Shown: piece by piece, positions 1 to 7,331 of the stretch
Layout of the letters: every line of letters begins with the position of its first letter
How positions within the stretch are numbered: the first letter of the stretch is position 1
Assembly (NCBI GenBank): GCA_028678815.1
Contig: JAJRCS010000055.1
Coordinates: 1 to 17,782, forward strand
Reading direction: 5' to 3'
Source of the DNA: Methanomicrobiales archaeon
Lineage (GTDB): Archaea > Halobacteriota > Methanomicrobia > Methanomicrobiales > JACTUA01
DNA: 17,782 nt
The notes under the pieces: model-generated
Told to the model about the DNA's origin: nothing
The model's database searches: none
The model's input: the letters and a program-made list of their open reading frames with translations, nothing else
Position numbers and translations under genes: made by a program

Positions 1-688
1 GGTCGGGGCGTACGAGAACCTCGGGTGCCCCTGGTCGGAGCACGTGGCCATGGCCCGGGCGGATCCCGGGGAGAACCGGTGCCTGGACCTGGCACGCCGG
101 CACTTCCCGGCCACCCTGGGGGCCGTCCCCCCGCGGCTCATCAGCGTCTTCGATACCTCCCCGAACGAGAGCTCCTTCGTCTCCCGGGAGAAGCTCGCCG
201 GGTTCCTCGAGGGGGTCCTCCGGATGATGGAGGAGGACCCCTCCTCCGGCTACCTCTTCAAGATGAAGACCCCGTGGGAGGAGATCGCCCGGGACTTCCC
301 GGACCTCGCCCCGCTCTACGAGCGGATCCGGGCGTCCCCCCGGTGCCTCCTCCTGGAGGCGCTCTCCTCGGAGGTTTCGGAGGCCATCGCCATCTCGGAC
401 CTCGTGGTATCGGCCTGCTTCACCTCCCCCACCATCGAGGCCCTGGGGGCCCGGCAGAAGGCCATCTACTACGATGCCGACGGCTCTTTCAGGGGCTGCT
501 ACTATGACCGGTTCCCCCGGCTGGTCGCCCATGGTTACGGGGAGCTCCGGGAGATCGTGGACTACTGGCTCACCGCTGCCACCCGGGAGGACCTCGACCG
601 GTTCCTGGACACGCAGGTGCGGGGCGAGCTGGATGCCTTCGTGGACGGGAAGGGGATAACCCGGTTCCGGGCCATGCTCCTCGCCTGA
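1..688 (+). CDS. C-terminal part of a polysaccharide-biosynthesis protein with a PFTS-like motif (5' truncated)
   Basis: The reading frame is open from base 2 to a TGA at 686-688, so the gene begins left of the window; the ATG at 44 is internal. About 228 residues are visible. The C-terminal part resembles the second half of GT-B-fold enzymes: a stretch reading SDLVVSACFTSPTIEAL is followed by KAIYYDADG. This matches the pattern of bacterial and archaeal surface-carbohydrate proteins named for a PFTS motif, with Cys in place of Pro here. Such proteins occur in O-antigen and nonulosonic-acid clusters, but their reaction is poorly defined. The gene runs toward the leftward operon and is separated from it by a hairpin. 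It is probably the last gene of a glycan operon lying to the left. The family assignment is from memory of the motif; a glycosyltransferase or a UDP-sugar epimerase-like enzyme are alternatives. Confidence 0.6.
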   Translation, partial: VGAYENLGCPWSEHVAMARADPGENRCLDLARRHFPATLGAVPPRLISVFDTSPNESSFVSREKLAGFLEGVLRMMEEDPSSGYLFKMKTPWEEIARDFPDLAPLYERIRASPRCLLLEALSSEVSEAIAISDLVVSACFTSPTIEALGARQKAIYYDADGSFRGCYYDRFPRLVAHGYGELREIVDYWLTAATREDLDRFLDTQVRGELDAFVDGKGITRFRAMLLA

Positions 689-707
689 ACCCGAAGGCGG
701 CCGGGCA

Positions 708-732
708 CGGGGGAGGATTCCGCCCTCCCCCG
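708..732. terminator. Inverted repeat between convergent genes
   Basis: Two 9-base arms, CGGGGGAGG (708-716) and CCTCCCCCG (724-732), are perfect inverted complements around a 7-base loop. They lie in the 46-base gap between two convergent genes. The hairpin could end transcription from both sides or stabilise both 3' ends. There is no T-run after it on either strand, so intrinsic archaeal termination, which relies mostly on T-tracts, is not supported directly. Confidence 0.45.
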
Positions 733-734
733 GC

Positions 735-2147
735 TTACCGGCTCTCCGTGAGGGGAATCGCCGGGAATGCCGCCTCCGGGATCAGGTCGAGGGAGCGGAG
801 GTGCCCGAGGAACCGGAGGAGGAGCAGGTCGCTGTACCGCCGGGCAACGACCTGGACCCCGAAGGGAAGCCCCCGGGGGGAGGCGAAGGCCGGGGCACAG
901 ACCACGGGGAGGTGGGTCATGGTCCACATGAGGGCGGGATCGGGGCGCTCGGCCTCCTCCCGGGGCGGGGCCTCCCCCGCCGTCGCGAGGGAGACGAGGA
1001 TCTCCCGGTCCCCGAGGAACCGGTCCATGGAGCGGGCCATCCGCTCCTGGTCCCGCAGGGCAACCTGGTACCGGTCGACCGGGATCTCCAGGCCGGCCCG
1101 GATGAGGTCCTTCATGATGGGGGAGACGAGCTCACCCCGCCGGAACTCCTCCCGGAAGTAGTAGGAGAGGGTCTTGTTGTAGATGGTCGCATGGACCTCG
1201 TGGGCCCGCTCCATGCCGGCCGGGAGGTCCGGCTCGTCCACCACCACGTCCCCGTCGCCGGCCAGCCGGTCCACCCAGGCCCGGAGGGATCGCCGGGCAT
1301 AGGGGTGGGCCCCGTCCCAGGTATGGGTCTTTACGAGGGAGACCCTCCAGGGCCTCCCCCGGGGGAGCTCCTGCCGGCGCGGGTCCCGGAGGGCCCGGTC
1401 GCTCCGGGGGTAATTGGGGCCGTGCACCCGAAGCACGTCAAGGACCCGGGGGAGGTCGGCGAGGTGGAGGGTGAAGAACCCGACGGTGTCGAGGCTGTCG
1501 GTGGTCTTGAGCATCCCGGTCCGGGGGATGAGGCCGAAGGAGGGCTTGCAGCCGTACACACCGCAGAAGCTCGCGGGCCGGACGATGGATCCGGCGGTCT
1601 GGGTCCCGAGGGCCGCGGGCACCATCCCGCAGGCGACCGCCGCCGCGGAACCGCTCGACGAGGTCCCCGGCGTCCGGGACGGGTCATGGGGGTTCACGGT
1701 CCTCCCCGTGGTATGCACCGCGAACTCGGCGGTCACGGTCTTCCCCGGGATCACCGCGCCCGCCTGCCGGAGGGAGAAGACGGCCCGGGCATCGTTCCCC
1801 GGCGTGAAGCCCTTCCAGATGGGGCTCCCCATCTGGGTGGGGAAGTCCGCGGTGTTCATGATGTCCTTCACGCCCACCGGTATCCCCTCGAGGGGCCGGG
1901 GAGGTGCTCCCTCCCTGATCCTCCCCGCGGAGGCCCGGGCCTGGTCCAGCAGCTGCTCCGGGTCGAAGCAGGCCCATGCCGCGACCCTCCCGTCCAGGGC
2001 CTCCACCTGCCCGATGCACCGGCGGGCGACCTCCACCGGGTCCAGGGCCCCGCTCCGGTATCCCTCGAGGATGGCCCCGATGCTCAGGCCAAAGAACCCG
2101 CCTGGCACACCATCACCCCGGTTCTTCCTCCCGGGCTGCCGCGTCAC
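735..2147 (-). CDS. Amidase-signature family hydrolase (GatA-like fold)
   Basis: A 470-residue protein of normal family length. Amidase-signature enzymes hydrolyse amide bonds with a Ser-cisSer-Lys triad, and the triad is visible: Lys in VGVKDI (about residue 94), the cis-Ser in PGTSSSGSAA (about 163) and the nucleophile in TQTAGSIVRP (about 187). The C-terminal segment GLPFGVQVV is also typical. I chose the GTG at 2147 because it overlaps the TGA of the upstream amidotransferase as GTGA and has GAGG 7 bases before it; a GTG at 2108 preceded by GGTGAT is the alternative. It is the last gene of the seven-gene operon. The substrate cannot be read from sequence. The coupling to a sugar amidotransferase suggests it may release ammonia from glutamine or asparagine, as GatA does for GatB, or act on an amide of the sugar. 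A stand-alone catabolic amidase is the conservative reading. Confidence 0.88.
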   Translation of the reverse strand: MTRQPGRKNRGDGVPGGFFGLSIGAILEGYRSGALDPVEVARRCIGQVEALDGRVAAWACFDPEQLLDQARASAGRIREGAPPRPLEGIPVGVKDIMNTADFPTQMGSPIWKGFTPGNDARAVFSLRQAGAVIPGKTVTAEFAVHTTGRTVNPHDPSRTPGTSSSGSAAAVACGMVPAALGTQTAGSIVRPASFCGVYGCKPSFGLIPRTGMLKTTDSLDTVGFFTLHLADLPRVLDVLRVHGPNYPRSDRALRDPRRQELPRGRPWRVSLVKTHTWDGAHPYARRSLRAWVDRLAGDGDVVVDEPDLPAGMERAHEVHATIYNKTLSYYFREEFRRGELVSPIMKDLIRAGLEIPVDRYQVALRDQERMARSMDRFLGDREILVSLATAGEAPPREEAERPDPALMWTMTHLPVVCAPAFASPRGLPFGVQVVARRYSDLLLLRFLGHLRSLDLIPEAAFPAIPLTESR

Positions 2148-3370
2148 GATCCGGCCTCGTCCCCGGTGACCTGGAGGGGATAGGGCAGGATCTTCTCCCG
2201 GATCTTCCGTTTCCGCTTCTTCACCGGTATCCCGACCCCCTTCAGCTCGGGCAGCCGGTGCTTCTCCATGACCCGGTAGAACTCGTCCTCGGTCATGCCG
2301 GTGATCTCCAGGTAGTAGTCGAGGGCATCGGGGCGCTCGGAGTCGTACCGGCTGGCGAGGTCGAACCCCTCTTCCCGGGTGAGGAGCCCGCACCGGACGT
2401 CCATGCAGGCATGGAAGGTCCCCCGGCCGTACCCCCGCTTCAGGTAGCAGGTGAAGTCATGCATCCCGGGCATGATGCACTCGGCGCTCTTGTACCCCTT
2501 GTAGGTCCCCTCTATCTCGGTCTCCTTCCACCCGTAGGTATCCCGGACGAACTCGGTCTGCCGCTCGTCGTCCCAGAAGATGTAGTCCCCGAGGTGGATG
2601 CCCCTCACCCCGGCCTGCTCGATCTCCTCGTAGGACGGGAGCTGGAAGGGGAGGAGGTCGCGCCTCGTGATCCCGTCGGAGACCATCTGGTCCGCGGAGA
2701 GCTTGGCAGAGACCTTGGTGAAGTAGTCGCGGTCGAAGGTATGGACGGGTTTCCGGTAGGAGGCCCTGCCGGAGGACTCCGCGATGGACTCCCCCCAGAC
2801 GAGGAGGGGGATCCGGTAGCAGACGGCGACCCTGAGGGGGAACGCCCCGACCCCCGCGTGGCAGGTCCAGCAGGCATCCCCGATGGCCTCGAGGGACTTC
2901 CGGGCCAGCCGGTTGACCAGGTCCCGGTTGGGGGTGAACATGACATGGTCCACGCTGAACTTCTCGAGGGCATTCTGGAGGTTCCTCCAGCCGGTCCTGC
3001 TGTACCAGTTGTGGCTGAAGGTGACGGCGAGGGGCCTCATGCCATAGACCTTTACGAGGACGTGGAGCTGGAAGGTGCTGTCCTTGCCCCCGCTGATGGG
3101 GACGATGCAGTCATAGTTGTCCCCCGCCTTCGCCTTCGCCTCGCTGAGGATCTTCCGGAGGGCCTTCTCCCGCTTCACCCAGTCGATGTGGATCTTCTGC
3201 TCCGAGGACTGGCAGGCCTGGCAGATGCCCATCTCGTCGAAGGTGATCCCCTCCTGGGTCTCGGGCATGCAGCAGCGGCTGCAGTACTTCAGCTCCCTGA
3301 AGGGCTGCCTGCCCCGGCGCCCTGCCGGCGCCTTCCGTGCCTCAGCGGCTTTTCTTCCGGGCTTTTTCAT
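2144..3370 (-). CDS. N-acetyl sugar amidotransferase (PseA/WbpG/WbuX type)
   Basis: A 408-residue protein with the PP-loop ATP-binding motif SGGKDS at residues 93-98. It has an N-terminal cysteine cluster (Cys30, 33, 34, 50, 53, in KYCSRCCMPET and GICQAC) and a second pair in DACWTC (167, 170). This is the family that converts an acetamido group on a sugar into an acetamidino group, using ATP and ammonia: PseA makes acetamidino-pseudaminic acid in Campylobacter, and WbpG acts in Pseudomonas O-antigen synthesis. The start ATG at 3370 overlaps the preceding GNAT gene by 29 bases and has GGGAGG just upstream. The basic N-terminus (about 25 residues) is longer than needed, but no later Met precedes Cys30. 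WbpG-type enzymes usually work with HisH/HisF-like glutaminase and channel proteins; none is seen here, and an amidase follows with a GTGA overlap. Confidence 0.92.
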   Translation of the reverse strand: MKKPGRKAAEARKAPAGRRGRQPFRELKYCSRCCMPETQEGITFDEMGICQACQSSEQKIHIDWVKREKALRKILSEAKAKAGDNYDCIVPISGGKDSTFQLHVLVKVYGMRPLAVTFSHNWYSRTGWRNLQNALEKFSVDHVMFTPNRDLVNRLARKSLEAIGDACWTCHAGVGAFPLRVAVCYRIPLLVWGESIAESSGRASYRKPVHTFDRDYFTKVSAKLSADQMVSDGITRRDLLPFQLPSYEEIEQAGVRGIHLGDYIFWDDERQTEFVRDTYGWKETEIEGTYKGYKSAECIMPGMHDFTCYLKRGYGRGTFHACMDVRCGLLTREEGFDLASRYDSERPDALDYYLEITGMTEDEFYRVMEKHRLPELKGVGIPVKKRKRKIREKILPYPLQVTGDEAGS

Positions 3371-3911
3371 GCTCCTCCCGGGTCATGCCGAACTCCAGGA
3401 TGTCGAGGTACCGCCCGTCCTTCCAGGCGGCCTCCCTCCTCCGCCCCTCCTCCTGCATCCCGAGGGACCGGGCGAGGCGCTGCATGGGGAGGTTGTTCTC
3501 GTAGGTGCCGCAGCCGATCCGGTGGAGGTTCAGGGCCGAGAAGCCGTGGCTGCAGAGGAGCTCGCAGGCCTCCCCCGCGTACCCCTTCCCCCACGAGGCC
3601 TTCTCCCCGATGATGATGGCGAGCTCGGCGGAGAGGCAGACGGGATTGATCCTCTGGAGGGCGATGTTCCCGATGTGCCGGCCGTCCTTCTTCAGGGTGA
3701 TGGCAAGGATCAGCTCGTCCCGGGCAGCCCGGGCCCGGGCGAGGTACTCCCCGGCCTCGGCCGGGGTGAAGGGGAAGACATGGTGGCTGTTCCCGGCGCA
3801 GACCTCGGCGTCGTTCAACCAGGAGAGGTACGGGCCCGTGCAGTCCTCCTCCCTGAGGGGACGGAGGGCGACCCTCCTCCCGGAGAGGAATATCGTCGGA
3901 TCCCGGTTCAT
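3342..3911 (-). CDS. GNAT-family N-acetyltransferase (RimJ/RimL-like, PseH/SpsD-like role)
   Basis: A 189-residue GNAT protein. The acetyl-CoA-binding segment reads SWGKGYAGEA (residues 106-115), and the C-terminal part LNLHRIGCGTYENNLPMQRLARSLGM is typical of the RimJ/RimL branch (that stretch spans roughly residues 127-151). In nonulosonic-acid clusters such enzymes (PseH, LegH, SpsD) acetylate the amino group installed by the neighbouring aminotransferase, which fits the gene order here. The ATG at 3911 follows the TAG of the aminotransferase with no gap (TAGATG) and is in the same frame. The end overlaps the amidotransferase start. The exact amino-sugar substrate is unknown. Confidence is high for the family and moderate for the role. 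Confidence 0.88.
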   Translation of the reverse strand: MNRDPTIFLSGRRVALRPLREEDCTGPYLSWLNDAEVCAGNSHHVFPFTPAEAGEYLARARAARDELILAITLKKDGRHIGNIALQRINPVCLSAELAIIIGEKASWGKGYAGEACELLCSHGFSALNLHRIGCGTYENNLPMQRLARSLGMQEEGRRREAAWKDGRYLDILEFGMTREEHEKARKKSR

Positions 3912-5183
3912 CTACAGTTCCTCCAGCGCGCCGAAGACCTTCTGAAATCCCCCGGCAACGTCATCCAGATCCTCTCTCGTGACCTGCGCATGGCACACCC
4001 CCGTATACATCAGTTCATCGTAGTACATCCGTTCCGTGACGGGACAGATGCCCTTCCGGTAGTCCACCGTCCCGGTATACCCCGGGTAGGTGAAGGGGAA
4101 CCCGTCCCGCCCGAAGGCGATCCGCTGCTGGTACAGGGGCTGGAGGTAGATGGGCTCGACGTACCCGTTCACCACCGGGATGCCCTCGGCGACGAGGGCC
4201 GCGACCACCTTCTCCCTCGGGATCCCCGATCCTGCTCCCGTGTACCGCATCGCGTACAGGTAATACCCGTGCTTCACGCCGGGGCGGACGCGGGGCGGCA
4301 GGAGGCCCCTCGTGCCCTCCAGCCTGCCGGTGAGGTACGCCGCGGCCTCCTGCCGTGCCGCCACCAGCCGGTCGAGCTTCTTCAGCTGCTCCCGGGCGAT
4401 GGCTGCCTCGATCTCCGTCATCCGGTAGTTCCACCCGACCATGTTCACGAGGTCCTTCACGCCCCGGGCCTTCACCGCCACCTCGGCATGGTTCCGGATC
4501 ATCTGGACCCGCTCCGCGAGGGCGGGATCGTCGGTCACCACCATGCCGCCCTCGCCGCAGTGGATGGTCTTGTGGTAGTTCAGGGAGAAGACCCCCAGGT
4601 GGGCCAGGGTCCCCGCGGGCTTCCCGTTGAGGGAGGCGCCGGGCGCCTGGGCGGCATCCTCGATGACGGTGAGGTCATGGTCCCGGGCCAGGTCCATGAT
4701 CCCGTCCATGTCGGCCGGGTGCCCGAAGAGGTCCACCGCGATGACGGCCCGGGTCCGCGGCGTGAGCCGGGCCGCGATGGTGTCCGGGCTGATGCAGAAG
4801 GTTTCGGGATCGATGTCGGCAAAGACCGGGATGCCGCCGTAGATGAGCGCGGCGGTGGCCGAGGCGGTCATGGTGTAGGGGGAGACGATGACCTCGTCCC
4901 CCGGGCCGACCCCCGCCGCCCCCACCGCGGCGTAGAGCCCCGAGGTGGCGGAGTTGACGCTCACCGCGTGCCGGGCCCCGAACCGGGATGCCCACTCGGC
5001 CTCGAGGGCCCGGACCTGGGGCCCGCCGAGGTAGTCGGGTCCCCAGACGGCGAGGAACCGGGAGAGGACCGTGCTCTCGAGGACCCCGAGGACCGCCCGC
5101 TTCTCCTCCTCGCCGATGGTCACGCAGGCTGGGAAGGGACGGTCCCGTACGGGTCTCCCTCCCTTTACCGCGAGCCGCTCCAT
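3912..5183 (-). CDS. DegT/DnrJ/EryC1/StrS-family PLP sugar aminotransferase
   Basis: A 423-residue enzyme of the family that transfers an amino group, usually from glutamate, to a keto-sugar using PLP. Visible signatures are SVNSATSGL near residue 80 (phosphate binding), IEDAAQAPGA (Asp176 and Gln179) and the PLP lysine in NYHKTIHCGEGG (Lys205). The N-terminus LAVKGGRPVR is of the StrS type rather than the usual PseC start, so this may not be the C4 aminotransferase acting after PseB. It follows a Gfo/Idh/MocA dehydrogenase gene and a GT-B-like gene and precedes an acetyltransferase, which suggests amination of a keto group made by the dehydrogenase. The ATG at 5183 has GGAGG 6 bases upstream and overlaps the previous gene by 19 bases. 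It ends in TAG, directly followed by ATG of the next gene. Confidence 0.93.
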   Translation of the reverse strand: MERLAVKGGRPVRDRPFPACVTIGEEEKRAVLGVLESTVLSRFLAVWGPDYLGGPQVRALEAEWASRFGARHAVSVNSATSGLYAAVGAAGVGPGDEVIVSPYTMTASATAALIYGGIPVFADIDPETFCISPDTIAARLTPRTRAVIAVDLFGHPADMDGIMDLARDHDLTVIEDAAQAPGASLNGKPAGTLAHLGVFSLNYHKTIHCGEGGMVVTDDPALAERVQMIRNHAEVAVKARGVKDLVNMVGWNYRMTEIEAAIAREQLKKLDRLVAARQEAAAYLTGRLEGTRGLLPPRVRPGVKHGYYLYAMRYTGAGSGIPREKVVAALVAEGIPVVNGYVEPIYLQPLYQQRIAFGRDGFPFTYPGYTGTVDYRKGICPVTERMYYDELMYTGVCHAQVTREDLDDVAGGFQKVFGALEEL

Positions 5184-6331
5184 GACCCCCCTCCCCGACC
5201 GGATCCCTCAAGCATCCCCGTGATCAGCTGGACCACCCGTGCCGTGGCATCGCCGCCGGGAGAGGCCGATCGGAGGCGTTTCCTGTACTCCTCACGGACC
5301 CCTCTCCGGCAGAGCATCTCCTGCAGTACAGGTTCTATTTCTCCCTCTGAATAAACTGCACGGCTCAGGCCGTCACGGTTGGAGGGGAGGGGATCGGGGA
5401 GACGGGGGGATGGCTGGATGGAAACGACCGGGGTACCGAGGTAGCAGGCCTCGAGGAGGAGAACGCTCGTCATCCCGGTGACGAGGTCGGCTGCCATGGC
5501 CGTCTCCAGCCGGTCGCCGCCCTCCTGGACCAGGACCCGGATATGCTCCCCCTTCCACCGCCGGAGATCCCCTGCCTTCTCCCTCGGGTGGGGGCGGAGG
5601 ACGCAGGCGATCTTCCGCCCCTCCGCATGGCCGATCCGGTCCAGGGCCCGGATGACCGCGGGGATGACGCTCCTCTCCGTGTATCCGGGGAAGAGGGGGT
5701 TCTCCGCCGATTCCCCGGAGAGGGAGGAGACGGGCTGGGAGGCGAAGAGAACGAAGGCCTCGCCAGGGGCAAGCCCGAGCCCCTTCCTCACCGCGTCCCG
5801 CCTCCCGCGGGTGAACCCGGCCCTCAGCCGGGGAAGCCGGTCGAAGGCCGGCTGGCCCGTGACCTCGATCCGCTCTGCCGGGAACCCCTCGGCCACCATC
5901 TCTGCCCTGGCCCGGTCGTCCATGACGGCGATGATGTCCGGGAGGTCCGAGAGGTCACCTGCGGGATCGGCCCACCGCCTCCGGTAGTTCGTCCAGAAGT
6001 CGAGGATCGAGAGGGAGGGTATCCCCAGGTCCCGGGCTGCGGCGATGAAGACCCTCTCCAGCTGGTCCGGGTTCACGGAGCTCCCCGTGACGAGGGCCTT
6101 CGCCTGCTCGCGGGCAAGGAGATCCCTGGCAGCATCGCGGGACAGGGCGCCGGTCAGGGGCGCTGCCCTGAGGCCCCGGGCCTCCCAGAGGCGGATCGCC
6201 TCGCGGTAGGGGAAGAGGGCGGGGCGCACCCTGCCATCCCCGAGGAGCCGCTCGAGCACCGGTGCAAGGGCCTCGGCACCGCCGGGATCCCCCGCCACCG
6301 CGACAACGCAGGGCGCGGTCTCCCTACCCAT
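5165..6331 (-). CDS. GT-B-like protein of a surface-glycan operon, specific function unknown
   Basis: A 388-residue protein. The N-terminus (VVAVAGDPGGAEALAPVLE) looks like the first Rossmann strand of a GT-B fold. The C-terminal half contains VTGQPAFDRL, an arginine-proline-rich VLRPHP and MTSVLLLEACYLGTPVVS, which together resemble the nucleotide-sugar side of glycosyltransferases, 2-epimerase-like enzymes and polysaccharide proteins such as CDP-glycerol transferases. The start of PseG (a GHVMR-type motif) is not present, so a UDP-sugar hydrolase role is not supported by motif. I chose the ATG at 6331 over an ATG at 6388 because upstream residues are non-conserved and overlap the preceding gene; the chosen start overlaps it by 8 bases (ATGGGTAG). 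Candidate roles are a glycosyltransferase or the missing UDP-releasing enzyme of the nonulosonate pathway. Confidence 0.68.
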   Translation of the reverse strand: MGRETAPCVVAVAGDPGGAEALAPVLERLLGDGRVRPALFPYREAIRLWEARGLRAAPLTGALSRDAARDLLAREQAKALVTGSSVNPDQLERVFIAAARDLGIPSLSILDFWTNYRRRWADPAGDLSDLPDIIAVMDDRARAEMVAEGFPAERIEVTGQPAFDRLPRLRAGFTRGRRDAVRKGLGLAPGEAFVLFASQPVSSLSGESAENPLFPGYTERSVIPAVIRALDRIGHAEGRKIACVLRPHPREKAGDLRRWKGEHIRVLVQEGGDRLETAMAADLVTGMTSVLLLEACYLGTPVVSIQPSPRLPDPLPSNRDGLSRAVYSEGEIEPVLQEMLCRRGVREEYRKRLRSASPGGDATARVVQLITGMLEGSGRGGGSWSGSR

Positions 6332-7331
6332 GCCCGCCACCCGGGAGCCGGACCTGCCGCCCTTCCCGGGAGGAGCGGCGGATGGCATGCCCTATCCTCA
6401 GGGCCGCGAGGGCATCCTCCCCGGTACAGAGGGGCTCCCCGCCTTCCCTGAGGCACCGCACCAGGTCCCTGACCGCGAAGAGGGGCAGGTCCCCGAAGCC
6501 ATCGGTTCCGGTTTCCCGGACCACGAGGCTCCGGTAACCGGTGTAGTGGGGGCTGTCGCCGACGGTCGATATCTCGATCCGGTGGCCGGATTCCAGGATG
6601 CGGATCCGGCCCGCGCTCCCCAGGATATCGGCCTCGAAGATGCTGAAGGACCGGTGATCGCATGCCCTGAGAAAGCCGGAGGCCCCGTTCCCGAAGGTGA
6701 GCAGGGCATCCAGGGTCGGGTCCGGACCCCCCTCCCGGAGCGTATCGAATCCCCGGACCGAGACCACCTCGCCGACGAGGAACCGGGCCAGGTCGAACCA
6801 GTGGGTCCCGTTGTGGAGGCACCCCCTGGTGTAGGAGCCCTGGATCGACCGGACCGTCCCGATGGCTCCCCCTGCGATGAGATCGCGCATCCTCTGGTGG
6901 TTCGGTGCATAGCGGCGGGAGTAGTTCACGGCGAGGATCACCCCGGCCTCCCTCGCACGGCTGACCAGGCGTGCCCCCTCCGCGGGGTCCAGGGCAAGGG
7001 GCTTCTCGGCGAGGACGGCCTTCACCCCGGGGGTGGCGAGAACCCTGCCGAGGATCTCCGCGTGGGTGCTGTCCGGCGTGCAGATGCTCACCATCCCGGG
7101 TGCCGCCTCCTCCAGCATGACCCGGTAGTCCTGGTACCTGGCAGGCACCTGCCAGCGCTCGCCGCACCTCTCGACTCTCTCAGCATCGCTGTCGCAGACG
7201 GCGACGAGGGTGGTGTCCGGGCAGGCGGTGTAGGCCCCCGCATGGGTCGAGACACCCTTGATCCGGGGATCGTCGGCATACGCACTGCCCATCATGCCGC
7301 ACCCGATGAGGGCTGCCCGGAAGGCCATCAT
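6324..7331 (-). CDS. Gfo/Idh/MocA-family NAD(P)-dependent sugar oxidoreductase
   Basis: A 335-residue protein. It has a Rossmann motif ALIGCGMMG (residues 7-15), the family EKP motif in AEKPLAL (109-111), CTPDSTH (84-90) and GTHWFDLARFL with a likely catalytic His (177). Family members oxidise a ring hydroxyl of a sugar or nucleotide sugar to a keto group, or the reverse. WbpB does this at C3 before the aminotransferase WbpE in Pseudomonas O-antigen synthesis. Here a DegT aminotransferase, a GNAT and an amidotransferase lie downstream, so a comparable oxidation-then-amination step is likely, on an unknown sugar. Two ATGs are adjacent: that at 7331 overlaps the upstream TGA as ATGA, and that at 7328 has better spacing from GGTGA. 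It ends in TAG; the frame beyond is not conserved, so this TAG is a true stop. Confidence 0.9.
   Translation of the reverse strand: MMAFRAALIGCGMMGSAYADDPRIKGVSTHAGAYTACPDTTLVAVCDSDAERVERCGERWQVPARYQDYRVMLEEAAPGMVSICTPDSTHAEILGRVLATPGVKAVLAEKPLALDPAEGARLVSRAREAGVILAVNYSRRYAPNHQRMRDLIAGGAIGTVRSIQGSYTRGCLHNGTHWFDLARFLVGEVVSVRGFDTLREGGPDPTLDALLTFGNGASGFLRACDHRSFSIFEADILGSAGRIRILESGHRIEISTVGDSPHYTGYRSLVVRETGTDGFGDLPLFAVRDLVRCLREGGEPLCTGEDALAALRIGHAIRRSSREGRQVRLPGGGHG

Noticed and set aside
2148..2393. N-terminal extension of the amidase up to 2393
   Set aside because: The extra 82 residues are low-complexity, overlap the amidotransferase coding region in another frame and precede no domain; the GTG at 2147 with a GTGA overlap fits better.
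801..5354. Long plus-strand open frames (801-2183, 1976-3613, 3117-5354) opposite the leftward operon
   Set aside because: They lie antisense to genes with clear family motifs; their translations are rich in Gly, Pro, Arg, Glu and Val with no recognisable domain, as expected for shadows in a GC-rich genome with few stop codons.
6301..6326. Read-through of the TAG ending the Gfo/Idh/MocA gene
   Set aside because: The in-frame continuation is Arg/Gly-rich, overlaps the next gene in another frame and resembles no known C-terminus, so this TAG is an ordinary stop.
5165..6331. Calling the GT-B-like gene PseG
   Set aside because: The position and fold outline fit, but the PseG N-terminal motif is not present, so only a functional hypothesis is kept.
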